This document shows positions 48,509 through 61,562 of a stretch of DNA of 64,000 nucleotides, one piece after another. The translations under genes and the position numbers were made by a program. The notes beneath the pieces are model-generated. The model was given only the letters and a program-made list of their open reading frames with translations, was not told the origin of the DNA and made no database searches. The first letter of the stretch is position 1. Each line of letters begins with the position of its first letter. The stretch comes from Pratylenchus scribneri (lineage: Eukaryota > Nematoda > Chromadorea > Rhabditida > Pratylenchidae), in contig JAQSEB010000017.1 of the NCBI GenBank assembly GCA_030063045.1, positions 434,001-498,000 of the forward strand. The letters are read 5' to 3'.

Positions 48509-50740
48509 ATTTGCCAAAATTAATTAATGTGGAAAATTCGCAATTATAAAAATTCCATTTGAATTAGCATTTTAAAATTATAAATTTGATGTGATATAAT
48601 GAAGAAGAGGAGCATTTAAATTAGGAATATTTATTTTATTTATTTATCTTTGTTTTCTGGATTGTATCCGAAATTGTTTAGGTCTAGAATGCTTAGGTTT
48701 TAAACTCGATAGAATGCGCTTGATCCTAAAAAAATATTCTAAATCTTCGTTTCAAATCCCGCATCCAATCTCTGATGAGCCAATCCCTCCCAAAAAACGG
48801 TCATTGAGTCGGCCTTGGCCTTTTTGTCCCTTGCCCACCGCGAAAATCACAGCCAAATGGACCATATGCAAACAAAAAAAGCAAAACACTGGAGGGCGGC
48901 GACAAGGAAAGCGCCGAAGGCCGATTGGAGGGCCCCGGAGGGGAGGCCATCTTCCCTTGGAGGGCAGGGACAAGGATGCCAGATGGACGGCGCCGGGGGG
49001 AAATGGACAATCTCAAAGGGCTTAAGAGGAAAATTGGAAGGGAAATGTGGAAGGGAAGGGGATTGGCCAAACAAAATGGGGGTGCGGTGAGAATTGGACA
49101 TGAGTGAGAATTTTCGGAGGAAGAATGGGCCCAAAAAACTCCAAGGTCAATTGACTGCCTTGTCCTCCTTGGAAAGTGGGAAAATGAGGGGAATTGAGAT
49201 GGGAACACGATGATGAGGAAATGATTTATTCCTAAAAATTTGATAGGAATTGGAGCGGAATTTAATTGTTTGTGAATTTTTGTTCGAATTTTTTAAATTT
49301 TTCTTTAAGTCTAAAAGTGGATTTATTAATTAAAAATATTATTTACGATAATTTTCTAATTTAAATTTAATCATAATTAAATTATTAATTATAGAAAGGC
49401 ATTTTTAGGGTTTTATAACACCAAAATCTTTAATTTAATTATGAGAATGAAATTTTGGAAAAACTTAATAAAATGATATATATATAATTTTTGAAACAAA
49501 TATTTTGTATAAATTGACAGGTTTTAAAGAGGTTATTTTTGTATTTTAATAATAAGCTCTTTTTATTTTATTACTGCCAAAAATTTTGGCCATCAAAAAA
49601 GGGCGGTAGTAACAGGTGTTCTAATCATAAAGAAAAAATGGGATTGGATTGGCCGTTCATCAAAAAGCGCAAGGATTTTGGCTTAAAAATGGCAAAGGAT
49701 GAAACCGCAAATTGGTGAAAATGAATAGGTGGAAAGGAAGCCGACCAAAAATTGAGGCTAATAAAAGACATTGATGTGTCTCTTTTTTGGAATTGGATTT
49801 GCTTTTTCGGAAATTACTATGACGATTGATGAATTTAATTAAAGGATTGGGGGGAAATTGACTGAATTAAAAACGGAAAAAATAATAATAAATAATATTA
49901 AAAAAATTAAACTAACTAACAAAATTCACTAAAAATTAATTCATTCAAATTTCAGCATAAAATTGATATTAAAAGAGTAAAATTTTATATAATTAGAGTT
50001 TAAAATAAAATTATTTAACACCAATACATTTATATTCCAAATATTTTTTATGGATTTACTAACAAAAAAAATTGTTGCATTTGGAATAATAAAGGGAATT
50101 GTAATGTTCAATTGTTATCCCCGAATTTGCACAAAAATGGTCCTACTCTTTGTAGCTTTTAAGTAAAATTGGTTGGTCCCACTTCTTCCTTTTTGTATAT
50201 TTAGCTTAACTTGCTGTGAATTTGGGATATGGATTATGGAATGGAAGCAGACAAAATTGAAGAAAAGAAGAACCGGTCCTTATCCTTAAGCGATTGGATG
50301 CAAAAATACAACGTTTAAGTTAAAGTTCTATATAGCATTTTGAATAATAGTAAATTTGAATAATATTTTAAAACAATTTAATTCAATTATTGAAATAAAA
50401 TAAAAAAATTCTATAATTAGAAATTTTAAAATTAATTAGACATTTATTTTATTTCCAATGAAATCATCGTATTTTGTATTTTTTTTTATTTTTTTATATT
50501 TTGAATAAAATTGAGCATTTTCTCTTTTCACTTTCATTTACAATATGAGTACGAGTGCGATGATGTGATCCATTACAAAAATATTTCATTTCTATTGAAA
50601 AATTTTCTTTTGAAATTTACTAATTTTAATTTATACCATCAACTTCTTTTTTAGAATACAATTATTCTATTTCATGCCTTAGGGCATAATCAATAAAATA
50701 ATTAATTTTATATCATTTAATTTTTCAATTTAATCAAATT
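48509..50740. other. Gene-poor spacer with one GC-rich island
   Basis: 48770-49210 is GC-rich and has overlapping frames on both strands (up to 135 codons) that look like shadows of composition: no signal, domain or consistent splice structure was found. The remainder is AT-rich and featureless by eye. Confidence 0.45.
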
Positions 50741-52780
50741 AAAGCACCAAATGCAAAAACTTCTACTTTTCTATTTTAATTTTAATGGCATCTTATGGTT
50801 TTATAAAAATAATAAAATGATATATTATATTAACTTCCTATTTAATTATTTATGATTATTTTTCTAATAAAAAATTCATCTATTTTTAATACGAATTTTT
50901 AAAAATGATGCAAATTGCATCACTTTTTATTTTTCATTGATTTCTTATAATTTTTATTAAATTGATCAAGCCATCTATTTATATCTTTTAGTATATAATT
51001 AATATTGATTTGAATTTTAAATAATAAATTCATCAATTTCTTATTTAAATTTCAAAAAATGTTGAATTTGTGATTATTTTTCTGAAATTAATTTCCTCTA
51101 TTTTTAAATTGAATTTTTTAAAATGGTGCCAAAATCATAATTTTCTCTATTTCTATCATTTCTTATTGTTCTATTAAAGTTTTCTAGAGATATATATTAT
51201 TCTTATATTATATTATTATTTACGATTATGTTTTAAATTATTGATTCATCAATTTTTTAGTTAGAATTGGCAAAAATTTTGTTAAAAACTTCACTTTTCT
51301 ATGTTAATTTTAATGACTTCTTATGGTTTTATAAAAATAATAAAATGATATATTATATTAACTTCCTATTTAATTATTTATGATTATTTTACTAATAAAA
51401 AATTCATCTATTTTTAATTCGAATTTTTAAAAATGATGCTGATTGCATCACTTTTTATTTTTCGTTGATTTCTTATTATTTTAATAAAATATTCAAGCCA
51501 TATATTTATATCTTTTAGTATATAATTAATACTAATTATATTTTAAATAATAAATTCATCAATTTCTTGTTCAAATTTCAATAAAATTTTGAATTTATGA
51601 TTATTTTTCTGAAATTTATTTCCTCTATTTTTAAATTGAATTTTTTAAAATGCTGCCAAAATCATAATTTTCTCTATTTCTATCATTTCTTAGTGTTCGA
51701 TAAAAGTTTTCAAGAGATATATATTATTCTTTTACTATATTATTATTTACGAATATGTTTTAAATTATTGATTCATTAATTTTTTACTTAGAATTGGCAA
51801 AAATTTTGCTAAAAACTACACTTTTTCTATTTTAATTTTAATGATATCTTATGGTTTTATAAAAATAATATAATGATATATGATATTATCTTCCTATTTA
51901 ATTATTTATGATTATTTTTCTAATAAAAAATTCATCTATTTTTAATTCGAATTTTTAAAAATGATGCTGATTGCATCACTTTTTATTTTTCGTTGATTTC
52001 TTATTATTTTAATAAAATATTCAAGCCATATATTTATATCTTTTAGTATATAATTAATACTGATTATATTTTAAATAATAAGTTCATCAATTTCTTGTTC
52101 AAATTTAAAAAAATGTTGAATTTGTGATTATTTTTCTGAAATTTATTTCCTCTATTTTTAAATTGAATTTTTTAAAATGCTGCCTAAATCATAATTTTCT
52201 CTATTTCTATCATTTCTTAGTGTTCTATTAAAGTTTTCAAGAGATATATATTATTCTTTTACTATATTATTATTTAAGAATATGTTTTAAATTATTGATT
52301 CACCAATTTTTTAGTTAGAATTGGCAAAAATTTTGTTAAAAACTTCACTTTTTCTATGTTAATTTTAATGACTTCTTATGGTTTTATAAAAATAATAAAA
52401 TGATATATTATATTAACTTCCTATTTAATTATTTATGATTATTTTACTAATAAAAAATTCATCTATTTTTAATTCGAATTTTTAAAAATGATGCAAATTG
52501 CATCACTTTTTTTTTCGTTGATTCCTTATTATTTTATTAAATGATTCAAGCCATATATTTATATCTTTTAGTATATAATTAATATTGATTTGAATTTTAA
52601 ATAATAAATTCATCAATTTCTTATACAAATTTTAAAAAATGTTGAATTTGTGATTATTTTTCTGAAATTTATTTCCTCTATTTTTAAATTGAATTTTTTA
52701 AAATGCTGCCAAAATCATAATTTTCTCTATTTCTATCATTTCTTAGTGTTCGATAAAAGTTTTCAAGAGATATATATTAT
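50741..52780. repeat. 528-bp satellite, left part
   Basis: The landmark TCTTATGGTTTTATAAAAAT recurs at 50791, 51319, 51847 and 52374, spacing 527-528. Units are near-identical, very AT-rich and include TGATGC..ATTGCATCA, which is a perfect palindrome in some copies. The array continues at 55611 after a Helitron-like insertion. Confidence 0.95.
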
Positions 52781-53220
52781 CTAAATATATTAAACGGAGA
52801 GTTTCCGGACAAATTGACATTTGAATATTTTAACTTTGGCGTTTTGTATTATGAAATAAATATCCAAAAATAAATGATATAGTTAAGGAATAAAAAAAAG
52901 AGCTTTTAAACATAAAATATAAAGAAATAAAGAAAAAATAATTATTTTAGAATGAAAGCAAAACGTTTTTAAAAATATTGCGATAAATTAAATGATAAAA
53001 ATTTTGTTTATTATTAATGGAAGAGCCGAGAATTAAAAAATAAGGTTTGGGAGAACAAAAACACATTTTTTACTTTATAAACAATTTTTTATTTCACTTT
53101 TGCATACAAATGCATTTTTTCAATAAAATAATTTTTTTGCCCATTAATAAAAATAAATTTAACCATCTTCTATATTTTTTAGATCATTTGAAGACTAAAA
53201 TAAATTAATTACTTCAGAGA

Positions 53221-54036
53221 ATGGTTCGTCAGAAACAAAAATTTAATACTTCCGATGAACAACCAACGACATCTTCGTCTCTTTTTGTAAATGAGGTTCA
53301 AAGCTAATCAGAAAAGCGGTCATTTTTAAATGAGGTTCAAAGCTCCTCAGAAAATGGGTCAGAATTATTATTGAATCCAAGAAAAAAAAGGAAATTAAAT
53401 GAAAAAAATGAAAGAATGATTATAAATTTGGATGAAATTGAAGATGATTTTTCTAATGCAATTTCAATTGATCGGAGAGAACATATAAAAGAGTATGAAA
53501 GATCAAAGAAAGAAAGACAACGTCATAAAAATCGGGATTATGAAATTGATGTTGCTTTTTCTGATTCGAGTTCAACAGATCAAAATCAAACAGAAATTAT
53601 TAAAGAATATGAACGATCAAACAAAATAAAAAAAACTTCATAAAAATCAAGGATATCTTTACAATAAAATAGAAGATCATGATGATGTTGAGTTATATAA
53701 GTTGGGAGACTTTGTAAAAATTGTGATGATTGTAATGCCAATCATTTTCCAGAAGAAAAAAAACAAATTGATGAAAGAGAATAAATTTCTAAGTTGTTGC
53801 AATTATAGAAGCTTCATAAACTTATTTGATTTGATTGATAACTATCCTAATAAAATGAAAGATTTATTCACTACATCAAATAAATTTTATAAATCATTCA
53901 CAGAAAATATTAGACAAATTATTATTTCATTTGCATGTTGTTCTCTTTCATGTAATAAATTTGTTTTCGATACTCCAGGACCTCCATGTTTCAAAATAAG
54001 TAGGAATTATTATAATGAAAAAAGGATGAACAGGTG
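53221..54036 (+). pseudogene. Helitron-like N-terminal domain remnant
   Basis: An ATG at 53221 opens a charged region (MVRQKQKFNTSDEQ) with an in-frame stop near 53305. An open frame follows at 53371-53643 with KR-rich repeats (KEYERSKKERQRHKNRDYE). Further on, in shifted frames, come NCDDCNANHFPEE (C-x2-C-x-A-x-H-F) and a segment with CCN, then LFTTSNKFYKSFTENIRQ, FACCS and GPPCFKIS. This order of motifs matches the N-terminal domain of Helitron transposases. At least one stop and two frame changes are visible. It ends by running into the minisatellite. Confidence 0.7.
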
Positions 54037-55190
54037 AATGCGAGGATGAGATTTTATGATGTTAGGATGGATAAAAAGGGATGAATAGGAAGATGAGAAT
54101 AGATGAATGGGACGATGAAAAGGGATGAATAGGAAGATGAGAAGAGATGAATGGGACGATGAAAAGGGATGAATAGGAAGATGAGAAGAGATGAGTGGGA
54201 CGATGAAAAGGGATGAATAGGAAGATGAGAAGAGATGAATGGGACGATGAAAAGGGATGAATAGGAAGATGAGAAGAGATGAATGGGAGGATGAAAAGGG
54301 ATGGGAAGATGAGAAGAGATGAATGGGAGGATGAAAAGGGATGAATAGGAAGATGAGACGAGAGAAAAGATGAATAGGAAGATGAAAAGGGATGAATAGG
54401 AAGATGAGAAGAGATGATTGTAAGGATGAAAAGTGATGAATGGGAGGATGAAAAGGGATGAATAGGAAGATGAGACGAGAGAAAAGATGAATAGGAAGAT
54501 GAAAAGGGATGAATAGGAAGATGAGAAGAGATGATTGTGAGGATGAAAAGTGATGAATGGGAGGATGAAAAGGGATGAATAGGAAGATGAGACGAGAGAA
54601 AAGATGAATAGGAAGATGAAAAGGGATGAATAGGAAGATGAGAAGAGATGATTGTGAGGATGAAAAGTGATGAATGGGACGATGAAAAGGGATGAATAGG
54701 AAGATGAGAAGAGATGATTGTGAGGATGAAAAGTGATGAATGGGACGATGAAAATGGATGAATATGAAGATGAGAAGAAATGATTGTGAGGATGAAAAGT
54801 GATGAATGGGACGATGAAAATGGATGAATATGAAGATGAGAAGAAATGATTGTAGGAAGATGAGAAGAGATGATTGTGAGGAAAAGTGATGAATGGGACG
54901 ATGAAAATGGATGAATATGAAGATGAGAAGGAATGATTTTGAGGATGAAAAGTGATGAATGGGACGATGAAAATGGATGAATATGAAGATGAGAAGAAAT
55001 GATTGTGAGGATGAAAAGTGATGAATGGGACGATGAAAATGGATGAATATGAAGATGAGAAGAAATGATTGTGAGGATGAAAAGTGATGAATGGGACGAT
55101 GTAAATGGATGAATATGAAGATGAGAAGAAATGATTGTGAGGATGAAAAGAGATGAATGGGACGATGAAAAGGTCGAGAATGAAGCAAGG
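54020..55190. repeat. Minisatellite, about 44-bp units
   Basis: Tandem GGATGAAAAGGGATGAATAG, GAAGATGAGAAGAGATGA and TGGGACGATG segments with a 44-bp step (for example 54152 to 54196), plus longer variant units. The purine strand is almost free of pyrimidines other than T. A long minus-strand frame (Ser/His/Phe/Ile-rich) is a by-product. Confidence 0.93.
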
Positions 55191-55570
55191 AAAGTCGGGA
55201 ATACTCGAGAATAAAGCAAAGAAAATGGGAATGGTCGAGAATGAAGCAAAGAAAGCCGGGAATAGTCGGGAATGAAGCGAAAAAAGCCGGGAATGGTCGA
55301 GAATGAAGCAAAGAAAGCCGGGAATAATCGTAAATGAAAGGAAAAATCCATGGAATTATTGAGAATGATTTGGATAATGAAGGGAAAGATGAGGAATGAA
55401 TAAAATGATGAATTAGAGGCATAATTAAAGTAATGTCAAGAATTAAATAATCTGATTTTTCCAATATTTAACAAATATGAGTTTGAGGAATTTGTACATT
55501 TGTTCAATTTATAGAGTACTGAAACTGAGATTCTAAAGCTTTCCATCATTTTTATTTTAAAATGTTTTAG

Positions 55571-55609
55571 CGAGCGTTGGGATGCCGCGAAGCGGCATCC
55601 CAACGCTCG
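55571..55609. terminator. Perfect 18-bp hairpin at the element end
   Basis: CGAGCGTTGGGATGCCGC (55571-55588), loop GAA, then the exact reverse complement (55592-55609), one base from the junction with the satellite. It is strikingly GC-rich in AT-rich DNA. By analogy with Helitrons it is the replication/transposition terminator, not a transcription terminator. Confidence 0.85.
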
Positions 55610-55610
55610 T

Positions 55611-58325
55611 TCTTTTACTATATTATTATTTACGAATATGTTTTAAATTATTGATTCATTAATTTTTTAAATAGAATTGGCAAAAATTTTGTTAAAAACT
55701 ACATTTTTCTATTTTAATTTTAATGATATCTTATGGTTTTATAAAAATAATAAAATGATATATTATATTATCTTCCTATTTAATTATTTATGATTATTTT
55801 TCTAATAAAAAATTCATCTATTTTTAATTCGAATTTTTAAAAATGATGCAAATTGCATCACTTTTTCTTTTTCGTTGATTCCTTATTATTTTATTAAATG
55901 ATTCAAGCCAGGGCTGGGTTCGGAATTCCGAATTCCGATTCCGAATGCCGGAATTCCGAGGGTTTGAGTTCCGTTCCGATTCCGATTCCGAAAAGTGGTC
56001 GAATTCCAAAAAATTCCGAAAAAAGCAAAGGGGGGACCCTTTGCTAGTTTCATCCATGAATTTGGATTATTTTTTGAAACGAATTCCTTTTTTAATTAAA
56101 AATTACTTCTTTTTCTTATAATATTTTGATTTTCTAATTTATTTTTTCCAATTAAGTCAGCGAATAAGTATTCTATAATTGTTTTAAGAATAAAAAACAA
56201 TGAAAATTTTAAAAATTTTGGAATTTTTTGGCCAAACCACAAAAACAACATGGAAATAGCAGCGCTAAAATAATCATTTATCAATGCCCAATAAAGAAAC
56301 CACCAAATTTATGTGCCATTTAAAAAATTAAACAAAACTTTATGAGCCATGATAAAAACAAAAAAAAATTTCGAACGAAGAAATTCAATTTGGCTAGGTT
56401 TTCATTTTCATTGGCAATGGTTTGGACAAGCGCAAAGAATATTGATCCCGGTAAAAAATAAATTTTTTAAATGAGAAAAACTCATTTCTAGAGCTAATTT
56501 TAAATGCAAAACAAGATTCCAAACTGCGTTTAATAAGCTATAATAAGGCCACAGAAAATTTCTACCAAAGGTACCTTTGATCCCCTCTTTGCTTTTCCAT
56601 GGTAAGAGTTTACATATCTTAACATGATGGTAAGATATCAAAAATCGAGCTCGGAAAATGTATTTTCACCTAAAATTAGCTCTAGAAATGGATTTTCCAT
56701 ATTTTTAAATTTATTTTTCATCGGGACAATACATAATTATTTACTTTTGCGTTTGCCTTGAGTCAAAATCAGAATTAGGATTACTTTGAAAGCTTCTTTT
56801 CATTCAACAAAAATACTAAACTCTTCATTTTATTTTTTGAAATATCATTGAAAATACATTTTTTGAATAAAAATTTAACTTTTTTGATTTCTCAAATTTT
56901 TTGAATTTTTTAATGGATTTAAATTTTTTTTGAAAAATTCCGAATTCCGGTTCCGAAAGCCGGAATTCCGAGGGTTTGAGTTCCGTTCCGATTCCGATTC
57001 CGAAAAAAAATTCAAATTCCGATTCCGAAAAAATTCCGTTCCGATTTTTTTTGGGTTCCGAACCCAGCCCTGATTCAAGCCATATATTTATATCTTTTAG
57101 TATATAATTAATATTGATTTGAATTTTAAATAATAAATTCATCAATTTCTTATACAAATTTAAAAAAATGTTGAATTTGTGATTATTTTTCTGAAATTTA
57201 TTTCCTCTATTTTTAAATTGAATTTTTTAAAATGCTGTCAAAATCATAATTTTCTCTATTTCTATCATTTCTTATTGTTCTATTAAAGTTTTCTAGAGAT
57301 ATATATTATTCTTATACTATATAATTATTACGAATATGTTTTAAATTATTGATTCACCAATTTTTTAGTTAGAATTGGCAAAAATTTTGTTAAAAACTTT
57401 ACTTTTTCTATGTTAATTTTAATGACTTCTTATGGTTTTATAAAAATAATAAAATGATATATTATATTAACTTCCTATTTAATTATTTATGATTATTTTA
57501 CTAATAAAAAATTCATCTATTTTTAATTCGAATTTTTAAAAATGATGCTTATTGCATCACTTTTTATTTTTCGTTGAATTCTTATTATTTTAATAAAATA
57601 TTCAAGCCATATATTTATAACTTTTAGTATATAATTAATATTGATATGAATTTTAAATAATAAATTCATCAATTTCTTATACAAATTTAAAAAAATGTTG
57701 AATTTGTGATTATTTTTCTGAAATTTATTTCCTCTATTTTTAAATTGAATTTTTTAAAATGCTGTCAAAATCATAATTTTCTCTATTTCTATCATTTCTT
57801 ATTGTTCTATTAAAGTTTTCTAGAGATATATATTATTCTTATACTATATAATTATTACGAATATGTTTTAAATTATTGATTCATTAATTTTTTACTTAGA
57901 ATTGGCAAAAATTTTGTTAAAAACTTCACTTTTTCTATGTTAATTTTAATGACTTCTTATGGTTTTATAAAAATAATAAAATGATATATTATATTAACTT
58001 CCTATTTAATTATTTATGATTATTTTTCTAATAAAAAATTCATCTATTTTTAATACGAATTTTTAAAAATGATACAGATTGCATCACTTTTTATTTTTCA
58101 TTGATTTCTTATAATTTTATTAAATTGATCAAGCCATATTTTTATATCTTTTATTATATAATTAATATTGATTATATTTTAAATAATAAATTGTTGAATT
58201 TGTGATAATTTTTCTGAAATTTATTTCCTCTATTTTTAAATTGAATTTTTTAAAATGGTGCCAAAATCATAACTTTCTCTATTTCTATCATTTCTTATTG
58301 TTCTATTAAAGTTTTCAAGAGATAT
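55611..58325. repeat. 528-bp satellite, right part
   Basis: Continuation of the array (landmark at 55729, 57428 and 57955; the 55729-57428 gap is one unit plus the hAT insertion). It ends after CAAGAGATAT near 58325. In total about 6.9 units. Confidence 0.93.
55909..57072. mobile_element. Second non-autonomous hAT-like element
   Basis: Terminal repeats CAGGGCTGGGTTCGGAA and its reverse complement; 8-bp target duplication ATTCAAGC (55901-55908 and 57073-57080), with intact satellite units showing the empty site. Its sequence corresponds to the element at 8413-9547 in reverse orientation, including GCAAAGGGGGGACCCTTTGC and the CGGAAT subterminal repeats. No transposase. Confidence 0.92.
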
Positions 58326-58980
58326 CTTCCCCTAAAAAATTTTTTCCGACTATTCTTTTAATACTATCTGTATTTATTAACAACTTTTGAATAATAAAAA
58401 CAGTTTTTAACCCAAAAATCAAGTTATGATTTGTAAAAACATTTCGAAAAAAATGTTTGAATAAAAAAACAAATTCTGAGTTGAAAAGAAATATAATGAA
58501 TTGTAAAGAATGGTGAAAAATTGTTATAATTAGAATTTTTTCCGTTATGAAATACAAAAATTCAAAATTGTTTTTGAAAAACCACAAAAAATAGGAATTA
58601 ATTTCCGGAATGAAATACAAAAAAATCAGAATTTTGTTTGGAACGAAATATTTCCAAAACAAATTTAAAGACTTTCCTCTTTAACGAATTTTACTTTTAT
58701 TCATATAGTAAAATATTACAAAAACTTGAATTTGTTAGGACTGTAGAGAATATTATTAAATCGCCATAAAAAGATAGTGCATGGACCGTGGATTTGGATT
58801 ATTAAGTGGAAAATTCAATTGTGTTTAAAAATAATAATTTTAAAAAACGAGAAATTTTATATTTTCTGCTATTGATGAATTTATGCCATTGCAAATCAAG
58901 TCGTTACCAATTAAATCCATGATACATTTTATCTTAAATATGAAAATTATTATTAATATTATTTTAAAATATCGGACCCT
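58326..58980. other. Spacer 3' of gene H
   Basis: AT-rich. A 115-codon minus-strand frame at 58315-58662 is F/I/N-rich and starts inside satellite sequence; it is not credible as a gene. Confidence 0.5.
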
Positions 58981-61562
58981 TCAGCCAGTCACATTTGTCG
59001 GATCAATTGGGCCAACACCCGTGAAAGTGATAGAATTGATGCCATTTTGATGCTGGGGATTTGTTCCCATTTCCGCCGTGTTTTGTGCCGGATTTTTAGT
59101 GCTTCCATCGACATGCTGAATGGTGGTAGAAACTTGGGCACGGCGGAACATTGAGTTCAGCACGGCACGACGATAGGGCTTCACTAGTAAAATTGTGGCT
59201 AACGGGTTCAACACCTGAATAGGATGAAATTTAGGATTGGAATGATATTTTAATAGCAAATTTAACATAAATTATTAAATAATGTTTCAAAAGTATATCA
59301 TGGAGGGGTATTCGCCAATTTTCGTCGAGCTTACTTGACACCATTTATAATAAATTATCAAGATCTAAACTAATTTGAATGATTTTATTATCAATCTAAA
59401 AATATACAATGATATAAATTATTTTAAATTTATTTGTAAATGATGGAATTATATCCGAAAAAAATTCCATATTAAAATTAATTTAAATAATTTTATTTGT
59501 ACAATTTCATCAATTTTATGAACCAATTTAAATAATTTGATATCATTGGATAATGGATAACCAAGAAACTGCTCTTTAATTTGATAACAAAATCATCAAG
59601 ATTGGTTTAAATGATTATATAAACGACAGCAAATTTGGCAATGTCTTGCCGCAAATACACCCAGTTTTTGGCAATTCTTTAGAAAAGAGGAGTCGCTCAA
59701 CTTTTTAATGATTAATTCGGTCTAATTAATTTTTTGGCATTTTAAATATATTTCAACATATTAAATAATAATCTCCAAAATTACCGGTGCAAAATAGAGT
59801 GGAACAAATGTATAGATGATAATGAAAATCGTCATATTTTGCGGGTAAACAATTGGCAACAAAATTTGTAGACTCATTGCCAGCACTTCGAAAGTTGGCA
59901 AAATTGCCTGAAACATTCATTTTAACATAAATGAATTATATCCTTTTTTTGTACCTGCACAATTAAGGCCGACGTGATTTGATTATTGTATTCACGCATT
60001 CGATCCTCACGTAATTTGGTTCCAGATGAGCCAGTCACATCAAATGTTTTGCCAACATAACGGCGAATTTTGACGGCACAAATCTTTGGAAATTTTAATT
60101 TTCAATAAATTCATTAAAATTAATTTTACTCCAATGACGGCATAACAGCTTGAGAAGAGGAAAACCATCACAATACAATGCACAATCCATTGAAAAGAGG
60201 GCTGAAATGTATAAATAATATTTTTTTTATTAAATTGGAAACAAAATGGTAGTTTTTTTAAATGTATCAATTTACCTTTACCCAAAAATTACTGAATTAA
60301 GTCAAAATCTTTAGTATTGAAAACTCTTTTTCTTTTAGGCCATATAGCATATAGCTAGGAAAAATCAGGCTTATTTAAGATTTCTACTCTACAACTACAC
60401 AGCTCTGCCCTAAACCGATCGTTGGCCCAAAAATTTAAATTAAATTCAAATTCCATGAAACGGTTTAATTTTGAAATATTTAAAAATTAAACCCTACCGC
60501 ATATGTGAAGGAAGAAAAATGTGCATCCGTAATGCCAGCTTCCTGATAAACCAATTTGGTCATTTCCTCCATTTTGTCATAATATTCTGGCCTTGGATAG
60601 TCGGCCCAAACGAGCAGAATTATATGAAAAAGATTCAACAAAAATGCAGCAATTCCCAGGAACCATTTGACGTAAGAGGGAATTCGGCCATCTCTTTGAA
60701 AGGAATTATTAAATAAATTTCAAAATTTGACAAACTTGGAAAGCAAAAAATATCGGAAAATAAATTGGGCGGTGGTGGAAGCGAGGAAGAACAACATTAA
60801 TTGAATCCACAGGACATTCAGCTAAAAAATATAGAATTTTATAATTTTTGGTTTAATTAAAGTTTCTATTACTTAAATAAAAATTTTTTTGGATTTTTTA
60901 AAAAAATTTCCATTTTTTTAAATGTACCATATATGCGTATGGCTGTGGTAAATGCCGAAAGAAGCCATTTTGGAAGAGAGCACGATAGCCGTGATCGACA
61001 ATCTATTATTAAAATATTTTTAGAAATTAATAAAATTTTACATTAATAATAAAATTTTAAAGGAAATTAAATGTTTTATTTTTTATCAAAAAAAATTTAA
61101 ATTATATTTTTAAATAATTTATAAAAATTAAAATTCACCGGAATTGGTTGAACCAATGTTGACACAATCACAATCAGAATATCCTTAAAATAAATATTAA
61201 AAAAATTTTCGAAAATATAAATTTGATTTATTTATTTGCAAAATATTAAAAAGAATTACCTATTTTTAATAATTAATAAAAATTAATAGTATTCCCCCAC
61301 CATAATGCATGAATGTAGCAATAGTCGGGAATACATTTTCATCACTTTGGCCGTTTTTGTTATAATCAGCCAGATCAATAAAATGTTCAAGAACATTCCG
61401 GCACAAAAACTCACTGCCGCACTCATTGAATAGATGAATCGGACTTTGTCTAGAAAGATTATAATATTTATTTATTTTTATATATTGTATTAATTTTTTA
61501 ATTTTTAAAAATTAATTTCCAAAATTCACACCAAAATCATTTTGCATTTGTTGTCTTTCCAT
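58981..61562 (-). CDS. srd-like chemoreceptor (gene H)
   Basis: Ten exons, minus strand: 61532-61562, 61301-61449, 61139-61183, 60928-61002, 60736-60821, 60498-60693, 60130-60201, 59955-60083, 59785-59907, 58981-59214; 379 residues with continuous phases. TM1 is SFCAGMFLNILLIWLIITK, followed by AKVMKMYSRLLLHSCIMDI (Srd-type signature) and TM2. TM3 ends QFIFRYFLLSKDGR, equivalent to the F-x-Y-R-Y motif of Srd. TM4 is in the 60498-60693 exon with a long second extracellular loop (ADYPRPEYYDKMEE), TM5 contains IVMVFLFSSCYAVIG, and TM6 follows QITSALIVQ. TM7 ends LNPLATILLVKPYRRAVL, then a roughly 57-residue tail. The start is MERQQMQNDF. It is probably a chemosensory GPCR; Str/Srh membership is less likely. 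Confidence 0.82.

Larger units (their letters stand above)
52781..55610 (+). mobile_element. Helitron-like element inside the 528-bp satellite
   Basis: The satellite breaks exactly between TATATATTAT and TCTTTTACTA, a T|T junction in intact units, with no target duplication. The element ends in a perfect 18-bp hairpin. It holds a broken frame resembling the Helitron-like N-terminal domain and a large minisatellite. T|T insertion without duplication, a 3' hairpin and internal minisatellites are known for Helitron/Helentron elements. No Rep or helicase domain is present, so it is non-autonomous. Orientation is inferred from the hairpin and the coding remnant. Confidence 0.72.

Noticed and set aside
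48801..49208. 135-codon minus-strand frame in the GC-rich island
   Set aside because: Competing frames on both strands, Pro/Ser/Arg-rich from base composition, no recognisable family.
54010..55464. 484-codon minus-strand frame rich in Ser, His, Phe and Ile
   Set aside because: A by-product of the 44-bp minisatellite; alternative frames in the same stretch are equally open.
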